Shown piece after piece: positions 16,512 to 23,921 of a stretch of 31,866 bases of DNA. A program made the translations under genes and the position numbers. The stretch's first letter is position 1, and every line of letters starts with the position of its first letter. Under the pieces are notes generated by a model. The model was not told the origin of the DNA. It made no database searches and saw nothing but the letters and a program-made list of their open reading frames with translations. Origin of the DNA: a virus; the IMG/VR virus record IMGVR_UViG_3300009790_000044, positions 1 to 31,866 of that record, one strand, 5' to 3'.

Positions 16512-16543
16512 AAGAAAGAGGGGACAGCATAAGCCATCCCCTC
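16512..16543 (-). terminator. Rho-independent terminator after the capsid gene (Tphi-like)
   Basis: The minus strand reads GAGGGGA ... TCCCCTC (arms 16543-16537 and 16524-16518), extendable by GC and wobble pairs to a stem of about eleven around a TTAT loop, followed by TTTCTT. It lies 20 bases after the capsid stop, the same place as the main T7 late terminator. Confidence 0.88.
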
Positions 16544-16564
16544 AGGGTTAAGTATAAGAAACGA

Positions 16565-17548
16565 TTAAGCTTCTTTAATACCTACAGCTGCCTCAGGACG
16601 AAGAACCCCGTGTCCCATAGCGTATTTAGCTACCATCAATGTACCTTGACGTCTTATGTCATATTCCATTTCAGTTGCTAAGTCCATGAGCTTAACAGTT
16701 CCCGCAGCTGAAGGATGGCAAACCAATGCAACATAGTTAGCTAAGTTAACTTGTTGTGGGTTAGAACCACCAGCTGTAGCAGAACCGCCATCAACGCCTG
16801 TGTTTGATGATAGGTCAGAAGCTACGAAATGTGGTGTTGGGACTAGCTCAATACCAGCTATCTTAACTACTTTACCTTCAGCAATAGAACCTTGACCGCT
16901 AAAGTCAACGTTAATAGCGTTAGTAGCGTTTGCTAATTTATAATACTCTTCAAGTCTGATGAAACATTTACGTCCTTCTTTAGGAACATAGTTTTCATCC
17001 ATTGCTTTAGCAGCATTGAAGAGTTCATCAATCATAGCGTTAGCAGCTGTAGCAGCTGTAGCACTAGCGATTGAAGTGTTTGTTAACACAGTTCCTGAAG
17101 CGTAGCCTGAATCAGATACGTTTGCAGAACCTTGTGCTGCTTGACCGATTGTTTGTAGAACGTGCTTGTCTTTTTGGAAAGCCAATGCTCTACCGATTTC
17201 GGTTGAATAAGAACCTCTAACGTCGTAGTGGTTCTTAGCTTCCTCAATATTTGATAAGAATACTGAGCTAATGAGTAAGTCATTAATTGTAATGATTTTC
17301 TCGTTGTGGTTTACATCACTACCAGTGATTTCAGCACCAGCTGTGTGGTACTCAGCACCAATTCTACCCATTACTGGGAATTGAGCTGACTTACCTGAGC
17401 TGATTGTACGGACTGTTTCAGAACCTTGAGTAACTGAAGCTCGTTCAAAAGAAGTAAGAACCTCACCACTAAAGACTTTAAGAAACAGAGCGTCTTCTGT
17501 TCCACCAGCGTTGATTCTACCGACAGATACTGGACTAGCATTTGCCAT
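16565..17548 (-). CDS. 10: Major capsid protein (gp10-like)
   Basis: 327 residues (T7 gp10A has 345). Features of the T7-type HK97-fold capsid include an N-terminal DALFLKVFSGEVLTSFERAS, then SGKSAQFPVMGRIGAEYHTAG, ITINDLLISSVFLSNIEEAK, a long helix with IGRALAFQKDKHVLQTIGQA, and a C-terminal VKLMDLATEMEYDIRRQGTL. It builds the shell on the scaffold protein encoded upstream. ATG at 17548 is preceded by TAGGAGATTATACT, a strong ribosome site, and by a 135-base leader. No slippery site or extension equivalent to T7 gp10B is seen: the stop is followed at once by the terminator. Confidence 0.96.
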   Translation of the reverse strand: MANASPVSVGRINAGGTEDALFLKVFSGEVLTSFERASVTQGSETVRTISSGKSAQFPVMGRIGAEYHTAGAEITGSDVNHNEKIITINDLLISSVFLSNIEEAKNHYDVRGSYSTEIGRALAFQKDKHVLQTIGQAAQGSANVSDSGYASGTVLTNTSIASATAATAANAMIDELFNAAKAMDENYVPKEGRKCFIRLEEYYKLANATNAINVDFSGQGSIAEGKVVKIAGIELVPTPHFVASDLSSNTGVDGGSATAGGSNPQQVNLANYVALVCHPSAAGTVKLMDLATEMEYDIRRQGTLMVAKYAMGHGVLRPEAAVGIKEA

Positions 17549-17683
17549 AGTATAATCTCCTAGTTTAAAGTTTATCGTTGTGTTGAACGCCTCTAAGTCT
17601 CGTCATCAAGATTGTCTTCCGCAGAAGGTCAAGTTACTACTACTTGTTGGCAGCTGCCATCTAACGAGATAGCACAGCTTAAA
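17549..17683 (-). promoter_or_regulatory. Capsid mRNA leader with small hairpins
   Basis: This 135-base stretch is the longest non-coding gap in the window. On the minus strand it holds a perfect 12-base palindrome TGGCAGCTGCCA (17648-17659), then CAAGT...ACTTG, CTTCTGCGGAAG and AAGACAATCTT, all able to form small stems, and ends with the capsid ribosome site. I found no copy of the phage promoter motif in it. A role in RNA stability or processing is possible but unproven. Confidence 0.45.
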
Positions 17684-17731
17684 TCATTTACCGCCTTTGC
17701 CTTTCTTTTTTTTCTTGTAATTGCAAGCCAT
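17684..17731 (-). CDS. 15-residue Lys/Gly-rich mini-ORF between scaffold and capsid
   Basis: A 16-codon frame encodes MACNYKKKKKGKGGK and stop TGA. Its ATG overlaps the scaffold stop by one base (TAATG), the coupling used at several real gene junctions of this genome, which argues against chance. Five consecutive lysine codons create an A-rich run containing AAAAAAG, so slippage is conceivable. The peptide would be strongly basic and could bind RNA, DNA or the acidic scaffold. Not recognised; it may also simply be leader sequence. Confidence 0.4.
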   Translation of the reverse strand: MACNYKKKKKGKGGK

Positions 17732-18465
17732 TATAAATTACTGTTAGCAAGTTTAGCTTGTACTTCAGCTTGGAACGCTGGGTCTTTGCTATACTCAGGT
17801 TTACTCATATCAGCTTGGACTTGAGCCCATGACTGATAACCCGCATTTGAAGTAGCACCCGCTTTACCAGCTACTAACTGTGGGTCACTACCATTAGCTG
17901 CTGTAAATCTAGCTTGTAAGCCAGTAACAGCTAACTTAATAGTTTCCATGTCCCCAGCATTTACTGCTTGGTTATATGCGTCTACTTCTGCTTCTGTTAG
18001 GTTTTGTTGAGCCCATGCTGTCATCTCAATATAAGCGTCATCTCCACCTACAAGGCTTTTAACCTCACTTTGTTGTTGTGTAGCAACAGCTTGTTGCCCC
18101 GCAATAAACTGGTCTACTGTTTCTTTTGGTATACCAGCTTTAGCTAGTGCTTCATATGATTGTTCAGCTAGCTCACCATTGTCAGCATACTCTTGAGTCA
18201 ATGCTTCCATATTAAGACCAGCTGATTCAACAGCTTTGTCAGCTATTTCTAAATCATTTGTAGGCTCTGCCTTTGCTTCTTCTTTTGGTGCTTCTTCTTT
18301 AGGTTGTCCTAATTTAGATTCCAGCTCAGCATATGATTTAGCCATAGCCTCGACAGATTCAAACTTGTCAGGTAACCCCTCAGGTCTAGTAGATTCTACT
18401 TTCTCTTCTTGTGCTGGTGCTTCTGATGTTGTTTCAGTACCTGTCATCTGTACTTGTTCTACCAT
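17731..18465 (-). CDS. 9: Capsid assembly scaffolding protein (gp9-like)
   Basis: 244 residues, strongly acidic, between portal and capsid genes. The N-terminal half is low complexity with Glu/Ala/Pro/Lys runs (PKEEAPKEEAKAEP near 55-68) and is probably disordered; the C-terminal half is helical (ETVDQFIAGQQAVATQQQSE, MTAWAQQNLTEAEVDAYNQA) and ends with a helix, PAFQAEVQAKLANSNL, likely to contact the capsid. In T7 gp9 shapes the procapsid and leaves before DNA packaging. The gene has GGAG upstream (AAAGGAGAAAATAAATGG). Composition, size (T7 about 307) and order agree. Confidence 0.9.
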   Translation of the reverse strand: MVEQVQMTGTETTSEAPAQEEKVESTRPEGLPDKFESVEAMAKSYAELESKLGQPKEEAPKEEAKAEPTNDLEIADKAVESAGLNMEALTQEYADNGELAEQSYEALAKAGIPKETVDQFIAGQQAVATQQQSEVKSLVGGDDAYIEMTAWAQQNLTEAEVDAYNQAVNAGDMETIKLAVTGLQARFTAANGSDPQLVAGKAGATSNAGYQSWAQVQADMSKPEYSKDPAFQAEVQAKLANSNL

Positions 18466-18477
18466 TTATTTTCTCCT

Positions 18478-20016
18478 TTATTGTGGTTTGGTCATGTTGT
18501 TAGCAACCTGTGGTACAGCACTTTGTGCTATATCCATCATTTGTTGTTGCTGCATTTGTTGCTGTTGAGCTTCTTGTTCTTGAGCTAGTTGTTCTTCACT
18601 CTTCATTAATCCCTCAGTGTCTATACCTAAGCTGGTAGCAACACGGGTAAGTAAGTCATTAGTATTTAATGCTTGTACTACTTCAGGACTAATCTGTGCA
18701 AGTTGTGCTATCTCTGCAACAAACTCTCTAAGTTTCTGTAAGTCATTACCACGTCCTAAGGCTTCTATACCTGTGATGATAGTAGGTGCTACAGAATCTT
18801 TTGGTAACGGTGGTATCTCATTTGCTTGAGACATACGTTTCATTAACACTTGTACTAGAGGTAGTTGAAACTCTTGAGATAGTAAAGAATAAATACCACC
18901 CATAGAGGTCTCTAGTTGTTCAGCCATATATCTTATCTCTTGTGCAGTAACACGCTCAGCGTCTCTTTGTATGGCTGTGTGTAATAAGAAAGCGTAAGAC
19001 ATACGTTCTTCTAAACGTCCTATGCTACGCTCTACTATTTGTAAATCGTATTGCTTTTCTGTTTGTAATACAGTTACATCATCTCTTTGTCCTGTAATGA
19101 TGTCACCGTTTCTAGTCTGTGATAAATCTTTTTTACGTGTGACCGCATTAGGTCTAACCATAAAGACTACTTTACTTGCAGCTGCTGATGACTCTACTAA
19201 TGATTGTGATAGTCCTTCTAGTGACTTAAGGTCTCCTAAAAATTCCTCTACATAACCACGTCCATAATCTTCACCATCTACTCTTACCATACGTAGTGCT
19301 TGGTAAGGCATGTTGTCTTTAGGGTATGTACCTACAGAAGCTGGAATCTTATAGCCCATAACTTCTTGACACACATAGAATTTACTATCAGGTAATCTGT
19401 ATATATGTGTATATATTTCACAGTCCTCATCTTCTTTATAATCAGGATATTTACCTATAACTTGTAGGGTTTCTTCATCTAATGATGTAGCATTTACTTT
19501 CTCTTTTATAATTACTTCTAACAAGTTACCTTCTTCATCACGTCTGCATACATATTGTGTTATCCCATACACACGCATGTTGCCTTTCTTAGGTAGATAT
19601 GTTAGTACATTACCACTTACAATTAAGTGTTTTAGTGCCTCGAATACAGATACTCTTATCGCTAAGTTTTCTATTTTCTTATGAATCTCACGCTCAATCT
19701 TACCTAGAGATTTTTCTACTTCAGACTGTAGTTCTTTGTTTTGCTCTAGTTCTTCTTTAGTTTTACCTGATAAAGACAGTCTAAAGAAAGGTGAGTTAGG
19801 TGGTAATAATAATAATAAGAGTTTAGAAGCTAGGTTGTTAACACCTCTTGCTCCTACAGATTGGAATGGGGTATAGATTTGCGAGCTCGACTCAAAGCCG
19901 TCGTTGGGTATAAGGGTTGGAATTGTAAGTTCGGAGCACTCACGGGCTCTATCGACATAATGTTGTTTATCTTGCTGTAGCTTCTCGTAGCGTTCTTTAG
20001 CAGTTTCTTTCATCAT
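18478..20016 (-). CDS. 8: Portal (head-tail connector) protein, gp8-like
   Basis: 512 residues (T7 gp8 has 536). Family signatures are clear: RECSELTIPTLIPNDG (25-40), TPFQSVGARGVNNLASKLLL (49-68), FEALKHLIVSGNVLTYLP, ITQYVCRRDEEGNLLEVI, YPKDNMPYQALRMVRVDGED, YVEEFLGDLKSLEGLSQSLV, ERVTAQEIRYMAEQLETSMG and PTIITGIEALGRGNDL; these follow T7 gp8 in order. The C-terminus is Gln/Met-rich (EQLAQEQEAQQQQMQQQQMM). Twelve copies form the ring through which DNA is packaged and ejected. Two ATG codons lie in tandem at the start (20016 and 20013). It is the first large gene of the structural unit. Confidence 0.97.
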   Translation of the reverse strand: MMKETAKERYEKLQQDKQHYVDRARECSELTIPTLIPNDGFESSSQIYTPFQSVGARGVNNLASKLLLLLLPPNSPFFRLSLSGKTKEELEQNKELQSEVEKSLGKIEREIHKKIENLAIRVSVFEALKHLIVSGNVLTYLPKKGNMRVYGITQYVCRRDEEGNLLEVIIKEKVNATSLDEETLQVIGKYPDYKEDEDCEIYTHIYRLPDSKFYVCQEVMGYKIPASVGTYPKDNMPYQALRMVRVDGEDYGRGYVEEFLGDLKSLEGLSQSLVESSAAASKVVFMVRPNAVTRKKDLSQTRNGDIITGQRDDVTVLQTEKQYDLQIVERSIGRLEERMSYAFLLHTAIQRDAERVTAQEIRYMAEQLETSMGGIYSLLSQEFQLPLVQVLMKRMSQANEIPPLPKDSVAPTIITGIEALGRGNDLQKLREFVAEIAQLAQISPEVVQALNTNDLLTRVATSLGIDTEGLMKSEEQLAQEQEAQQQQMQQQQMMDIAQSAVPQVANNMTKPQ

Positions 20017-20018
20017 AA

Positions 20019-20243
20019 TTAACTAATGTTTAATCCTGAACCTGAAGTAGGGATGGAAAGTCCTGAAGTTTGTAGAGCCTTTGTACCTTTACGTTTAACT
20101 TTTTTCTTTCTCTCTTCCTCTGTCAGTTTATCTTCAGCTACCTTAAGTGTAGGTGCTATCTCATCACCTGAAGGTGACGCAATAGGTGGAGCTGGAGCTG
20201 GTGCTGGTGGTGGAGTAGATACTCTTGGGCTACCTGAACACAT
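20019..20243 (-). CDS. Small Pro-rich virion protein, gp7.3-like
   Basis: 74 residues directly before the portal gene. The N-terminus is MCSGSP, followed by a Pro/Ala stretch (TPPPAPAPAPP, about 11-21), a charged Lys-rich part (TEEERKKKVKRKGTKA) and the end LQTSGLSIPTSGSGLNIS. As I recall it, T7 gp7.3, which also lies shortly before gp8 and is Lys-rich, ends in a similar Ser/Gly-rich GGINI tail, so this is its likely counterpart (a tail-associated, ejected protein needed for infectivity). The Met-Cys start and SGL-type end are shared with the next two genes. Confidence 0.6.
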   Translation of the reverse strand: MCSGSPRVSTPPPAPAPAPPIASPSGDEIAPTLKVAEDKLTEEERKKKVKRKGTKALQTSGLSIPTSGSGLNIS

Positions 20244-20251
20244 ATTATCTC

Positions 20252-20494
20252 CTATGTTTTATAAATTTCTAATCCTGTATTTTGTCCTTTGACTCTACGT
20301 TTTTGTGCTTCCATAGAAGCTATCTTATCTTTTCTGTCATCTTGATAAGCTTCTTCTTTTTCTATTGCTAACCTGTTCTTATCTTTTTCAGCATTTCTTC
20401 TGTCAGCATTACGCATGACTTGCCCCGCTGGGGTTGCGTCTTTGTACATTCTCTTGGCGTTCTTACCGCCAGCAAACATTAATCCACTACACAT
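20252..20494 (-). CDS. Small virion-associated protein with MCSG start and TGLEI end
   Basis: 80 residues: MCSGLMFAGGKNAKRMYKD, a highly charged helical middle (AEKDKNRLAIEKEEAYQDDR, around 35-54) and the end NTGLEIYKT. The first four residues match those of the 74-residue neighbour, and the TGLEI tail matches the 79-residue neighbour. The start MCSGLMFAGG looks like a short hydrophobic anchor. By place it belongs to the gp6.7/gp7.3 group of small T7 particle proteins. No enzymatic motif is seen. Confidence 0.6.
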   Translation of the reverse strand: MCSGLMFAGGKNAKRMYKDATPAGQVMRNADRRNAEKDKNRLAIEKEEAYQDDRKDKIASMEAQKRRVKGQNTGLEIYKT

Positions 20495-20496
20495 AT

Positions 20497-20736
20497 CTAT
20501 ACTCTCTGTATTTCTAGACCAGTGCTAGACTTATCTAATGGGTTAGAGCCAACAGCTGTTTTAGATTTTTTATTATTTGATTGCTTATTATTAGATTTAA
20601 TTTTCTTTAATGAAGGTGCTTGTGAGTTAGTATGTATTCTTAAAGCTTCATAAGTTTTTTCATCTTGAGTAGGTGGTACTTTAGAGACAGCTCCTTGTTC
20701 TTCAAGCATTTCTATACCACGACCCATTCCACACAT
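20497..20736 (-). CDS. Small virion-associated protein with MCGMG start and TGLEI end, gp6.7-like position
   Basis: 79 residues: MCGMGRGIEMLEEQGAVSK, a basic Ser/Asn/Lys-rich middle (KKIKSNNKQSNNKKSKTA, about 44-61) and the end SSTGLEIQRV. T7 gp6.7, an ejected particle protein encoded in the corresponding place, also starts with Met-Cys as I recall. The gene begins on the stop of the 65-residue gene (TAATG) and is probably co-translated. Function is inferred from context and shared end motifs only. Confidence 0.6.
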   Translation of the reverse strand: MCGMGRGIEMLEEQGAVSKVPPTQDEKTYEALRIHTNSQAPSLKKIKSNNKQSNNKKSKTAVGSNPLDKSSTGLEIQRV

Positions 20737-20933
20737 TACTTATCTCTATCCTTTAGTTCATTAATAAAACGAACAACATCACGTTGTCCAGCCTTGAAGT
20801 ATATGTCCTTCATTTCATCTGATAAGTCAGGTGACCTCTCAGGATACACAGTGTTTAACAATTTAATTAACTGTGGTACTGTGTTAGGTAAAGAAATTTC
20901 TTCTTCATCCCCTTCTATATCTTTTATTAACAT
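20736..20933 (-). CDS. Hypothetical acidic helical protein, 65 aa
   Basis: 65 residues, first gene after the promoter at 20940-20962, with GAAGGA eleven bases or fewer before its ATG. The sequence (MLIKDIEGDEEEISLPNTVP ... DLSDEMKDIYFKAGQRDVVR) is acidic at the start and helical afterwards. It has no cysteine or membrane segment and no motif I recognise. In T7 gene 6.5 holds the same place and is likewise of unknown function. The gene's placement at the head of the structural unit suggests high expression. Confidence 0.7.
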   Translation of the reverse strand: MLIKDIEGDEEEISLPNTVPQLIKLLNTVYPERSPDLSDEMKDIYFKAGQRDVVRFINELKDRDK

Positions 20934-20939
20934 ATTTTA

Positions 20940-20962
20940 TCCTTCTAAAACGGGTACTTTAA
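20940..20962 (-). promoter_or_regulatory. Phage RNA polymerase promoter before the structural genes (phi6.5-like)
   Basis: The minus strand has TTAAAGTACCCGTTTTA followed by G at 20945 (proposed +1, GAAGGA). This is the best-formed copy of the family. The NrdB stop TAA (20961-20959) is within it. The first transcribed bases, GAAGGA, also serve as the ribosome site of the next gene, giving a leader of only 12 bases. Confidence 0.85.
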
Positions 20963-21906
20963 GCCCACAGTGTACCAGTTATTGTTCCTTTATTGTATTC
21001 GGTTGCTCTATTCTCAAAGAAGTTAGCATGTTCAACACCATTTAGTACCCAGTCTAACCACTCTAATGGATTATCTTTTACTTTGTAGTTGGGTTTTAAT
21101 GATAGTTGTAACAGTCTACGGTCCGCAATGTACCTTATGTATTGCTTGACTTGCTTAGGCTCAAGCCCACGAATACCGCCTTGTTCAAATGCTAGGTCAA
21201 TAAACTTATCCTCTAGCTCAACCATGTCTCTACACTGTTGGTAGATAGTGGCTTTGAAATCATCATTCCATACGTTAGGATTCTCTTTAATTAGTTCTTT
21301 GAATAACTTAATCATGTTCTCTACATGGTGTGACTCATCACGGATAGACCATGTAACTATCTGACACATGCCCTTCATACGACCAAAGCGTTGGAAGTTA
21401 AGTAACATAACAAATGAAGCGAACAGTTGTAGTCCTTCACCGAACGCAGAGAAACAAGCCATGTCTCTAGCTAGTCCTTCTACACCTTTACCTTTATCTT
21501 TAAACAGGTACTTGTGCTTATCAACCATCTCTTTGTATTCTTGAAATGCTTTGTATTCAGACTCAGGTAGACCTATGGTGTCATTAAGTAGTGAGTAGCT
21601 ATGTGCATGGTTAGCTTCAGCCGCAGCAAAAGAAGTCAACATCATGCGTACCTCAGGTGCTTTAAACTTAGGCATGTATTTATCTAGGTATGCTTGTGCT
21701 ATATCTATATCACCTTGTGTAAAGAATTTAAGTATCTGATTAATAAGATTCTTCTCAGGTTCAGTCAGCCTTTCGTTCCAGTCTCTTACATCTTCATGTA
21801 ATGATACCTCTGACGGTAGCCAGTGCATTTTCTGTTGCATGTCATAGGCTTCAAACGCCCAGTCATACGTGAATGGTTTATAATATGTTCTTTCTTTGTT
21901 TAGCAT
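20959..21906 (-). CDS. nrdB: Ribonucleotide reductase class I small subunit
   Basis: 315 residues. It provides the di-iron/tyrosyl radical used by NrdA to reduce ribonucleotides to deoxynucleotides. Metal ligands by spacing against E. coli NrdB are Asp66, Glu97, His100, Glu157, Glu191 and His194 (EANH and ESHH motifs; the 31- and 34-residue spacings agree). Tyr104 lies at the radical position (seven after Glu97). The C-terminal tail, needed to bind NrdA, ends NKGTITGTLWA and keeps a Tyr (304). ATG directly follows the NrdA stop (TAAATG), with GAGGG in the last NrdA codons as ribosome site. All key residues are intact, so it should be active. It supplies dNTPs for phage replication in nutrient-poor hosts. 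Confidence 0.96.
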   Translation of the reverse strand: MLNKERTYYKPFTYDWAFEAYDMQQKMHWLPSEVSLHEDVRDWNERLTEPEKNLINQILKFFTQGDIDIAQAYLDKYMPKFKAPEVRMMLTSFAAAEANHAHSYSLLNDTIGLPESEYKAFQEYKEMVDKHKYLFKDKGKGVEGLARDMACFSAFGEGLQLFASFVMLLNFQRFGRMKGMCQIVTWSIRDESHHVENMIKLFKELIKENPNVWNDDFKATIYQQCRDMVELEDKFIDLAFEQGGIRGLEPKQVKQYIRYIADRRLLQLSLKPNYKVKDNPLEWLDWVLNGVEHANFFENRATEYNKGTITGTLWA

Positions 21907-23658
21907 TTATCCCTCGCAAGCTATACATTCCCCATCAGGAATTATTGTTCGTTCTATCTTTTGTGATACTAGTTCTGCTCTCTTGATTGCTTCCGAGCGA
22001 CAGTAGTAAAGTGTCTTCAGTTTTCTTTTCCAAGCCAACATATGTATGTCATGTAACTCACGAATGTGTACATCAGCTGGAACAAATACATTAACAGATT
22101 GTCCCTGACAAATAAACTCTTGTCTGTCAGCAGCGTGCTCAATGACCCATTGCTGATTAATTTCTATGGCTGTCTTAAATGTATCTTTCTCATAATCAGA
22201 CAGTCCTTTAAGTTCTAACACTGAGCCTCTGTTGGCTAGTATCTTTTTCCATGTCTTATCATCATTCATTCCTTTGCTTTCTAATAGTTTTTCTAGGTGT
22301 TTGTTCTTAACCAAGAATGAACCTGACATAGTCTTCTGTACATAAGCGTTAGCCCTGTAAGGTTCGATAGATGGTGAAGTAGTACCACAGATAATGGAGC
22401 TAGAAGCGTTAGGTGCAATAGCTAAGAGATGTGCGTTACGCATACCAGTGCCAGCCATGTCAGGTGCTTCACCTTTCTTAATAGCTAATCGTTTAGATTC
22501 TTGGACCGCTTGGTCTTTAATATGTTTAAACATCTGCATGTTCTTTGACTTAGCCAGTGCTGATTCAAATGGTATGCCGTGTGATTGTAAGTATGAATGA
22601 AATCCCATTGCACCCAACCCTAGACTACGTTCGTTTACAGCAGAAAACTTAGCCTTTTCTAAAGTGTCAGGTGCATTGTCGATAAAGTGTTGTAGTACGT
22701 TATCGAGGAAGTGGATTAAATCAGGTATAAACATCTTACATGTTTTCCATTCATCATACTTTTCTAAATTGACAGACGATAAACAACACACAGCTGTGCG
22801 GTCATCATCAGTTGGTAGGGTAATCTCTGTACATAAATTAGAATGATGTACTTTGAGACCTAATTCTTTTTGTGCTTCGGGTAACCCATCATTGACTGTG
22901 TCACTAAACATAATGTATGGCTCACCTGTGGCGACACGATTCTCAAGTATGCGTTGCCATAGCTCACGGGCTGAAACAGTCTTGACCACTTTGTTAGTGT
23001 GTGGGTCAATTAGATTCCATGAGTCATCATAGGTGGCTTCTTTGATACAGTTGTCTATAAGCTCCATGAAGTCATTAGATATGTTAATGCCGTGATGTAA
23101 ATTCAGGCATTTCCTGTGTATGTCACCACCACTAGGCTTACGCATTTCTAGAAACTCTATAATTTCAGGATGGCTTACGTCCATGTAAGCGGCATAGCTG
23201 CCCCTTCTAGTCTTTCCTTGAGAGAAGGCTAACATCTCTGAGTCTACTACATGTAGAAAAGGTATTGACCCTGACGACTGAGACCCATTACTTGTACCAG
23301 TTCCATCTGAGCGAACGTGTCCCCAGTATCCACCAACCCCGCCACCGACAGAAGCCAGCCATGCGTTTTCAGTGTAGTGTCCAGTCAATCCCTCTCTACT
23401 ATCAGGAACATAATTAAGGAAGCATGAAATAGGCAGTCCTCGTTCTGTTCCACCATTAGTTAATATAGGTGTTGCATACATGAACCACAGCTTAGATGAA
23501 TAATTATATATACGTTCAGCCATCTCATCATTATCAGAGAACGCTTTGGCGGCTCTCATAAATGCGTCTTGCGGTGACGACTCAGTTGGTAATAAGTACC
23601 TATCATGTAAGGTAGTCTTACCAAACGAGGTCAATAGTTCATCTCTACTGTAATCCAT
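21907..23658 (-). CDS. nrdA: Ribonucleotide reductase class I large subunit, short form without ATP cone
   Basis: 583 residues, against about 760 for E. coli NrdA. Catalytic elements are present: Cys79 (SCFL), NLCTE at 274-278 with thiyl Cys276 and Glu278, Cys292 (CCLSSVNL), the phosphate-binding PNASSSIICGTTSPSIEP (416-433), radical-relay tyrosines 551-552 (LYYCRS) and the C-terminal redox pair Cys578/Cys581 (ECIACEG). The chain starts close to the catalytic barrel (LWFMYATPILTNGG at 57-70), so the N-terminal ATP cone that shuts the host enzyme off with dATP is missing. A strong ribosome site (AGGAG) precedes the ATG. With NrdB it forms the nucleotide-supply pair between the replication and structural genes. 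Loss of overall feedback control is inferred. Confidence 0.96.
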   Translation of the reverse strand: MDYSRDELLTSFGKTTLHDRYLLPTESSPQDAFMRAAKAFSDNDEMAERIYNYSSKLWFMYATPILTNGGTERGLPISCFLNYVPDSREGLTGHYTENAWLASVGGGVGGYWGHVRSDGTGTSNGSQSSGSIPFLHVVDSEMLAFSQGKTRRGSYAAYMDVSHPEIIEFLEMRKPSGGDIHRKCLNLHHGINISNDFMELIDNCIKEATYDDSWNLIDPHTNKVVKTVSARELWQRILENRVATGEPYIMFSDTVNDGLPEAQKELGLKVHHSNLCTEITLPTDDDRTAVCCLSSVNLEKYDEWKTCKMFIPDLIHFLDNVLQHFIDNAPDTLEKAKFSAVNERSLGLGAMGFHSYLQSHGIPFESALAKSKNMQMFKHIKDQAVQESKRLAIKKGEAPDMAGTGMRNAHLLAIAPNASSSIICGTTSPSIEPYRANAYVQKTMSGSFLVKNKHLEKLLESKGMNDDKTWKKILANRGSVLELKGLSDYEKDTFKTAIEINQQWVIEHAADRQEFICQGQSVNVFVPADVHIRELHDIHMLAWKRKLKTLYYCRSEAIKRAELVSQKIERTIIPDGECIACEG

Positions 23659-23666
23659 ATTTACTC

Positions 23667-23921
23667 CTATAATATGTTAAGGGGGTTAACGTGTGTGTTT
23701 TCTTTAATCAATATATCTATATACTGTCGGGCTTTCTTTAAATCCTCAAGCTTACCTTCCATGTCCTTGTGCTTGGTACGCCAGCGACATAGATACTTGA
23801 TAACATTAGCCTCACAGTATGGTATCTCATTCTCGATAATAAACTGGATGGGTTGTATCTTATATCTTGAGTAATGCTTGGGATTGATTGCGTCTACTTC
23901 TACCTTCTTCTTGGTTGCCAT
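23667..23921 (-). CDS. DUF3310 / SaV-like small protein
   Basis: 84 residues. The sequence INPKHYSRYKIQPIQFIIEN followed by ANVIKYLCRWRTKHK and LEDLKKARQYIDIL is the DUF3310 signature found in many phages (PxHY, I.P...I, NVIKYL.R...K...EDL.KA..Y...L). A similar domain occurs in the T7 gp1.7 nucleotide kinase, so a role in nucleotide metabolism is plausible; I do not see a P-loop. It overlaps the end of the exonuclease gene by 22 bases and precedes NrdA by eight, which fits nucleotide metabolism. The family call is good and the biochemical role uncertain. Confidence 0.85.
   Translation of the reverse strand: MATKKKVEVDAINPKHYSRYKIQPIQFIIENEIPYCEANVIKYLCRWRTKHKDMEGKLEDLKKARQYIDILIKENTHVNPLNIL

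Noticed and set aside
16544-16600. Possible gp10B-type frameshift extension of the capsid protein
   Set aside because: The stop is followed within 20 bases by the terminator hairpin and no convincing slippery sequence or extension frame is present.
17549-17683. Phage promoter in the capsid leader (for example around TCTCGTTAGATGG or GACTTAGAGG)
   Set aside because: The best alignments share only about five of 17 positions with the group motif, close to random.
20666-20688. CTAAAGTACC half-motif near the start of the 79-aa gene
   Set aside because: Only the upstream half of the promoter motif matches; the region after it does not, and a strong copy lies 270 bases upstream.
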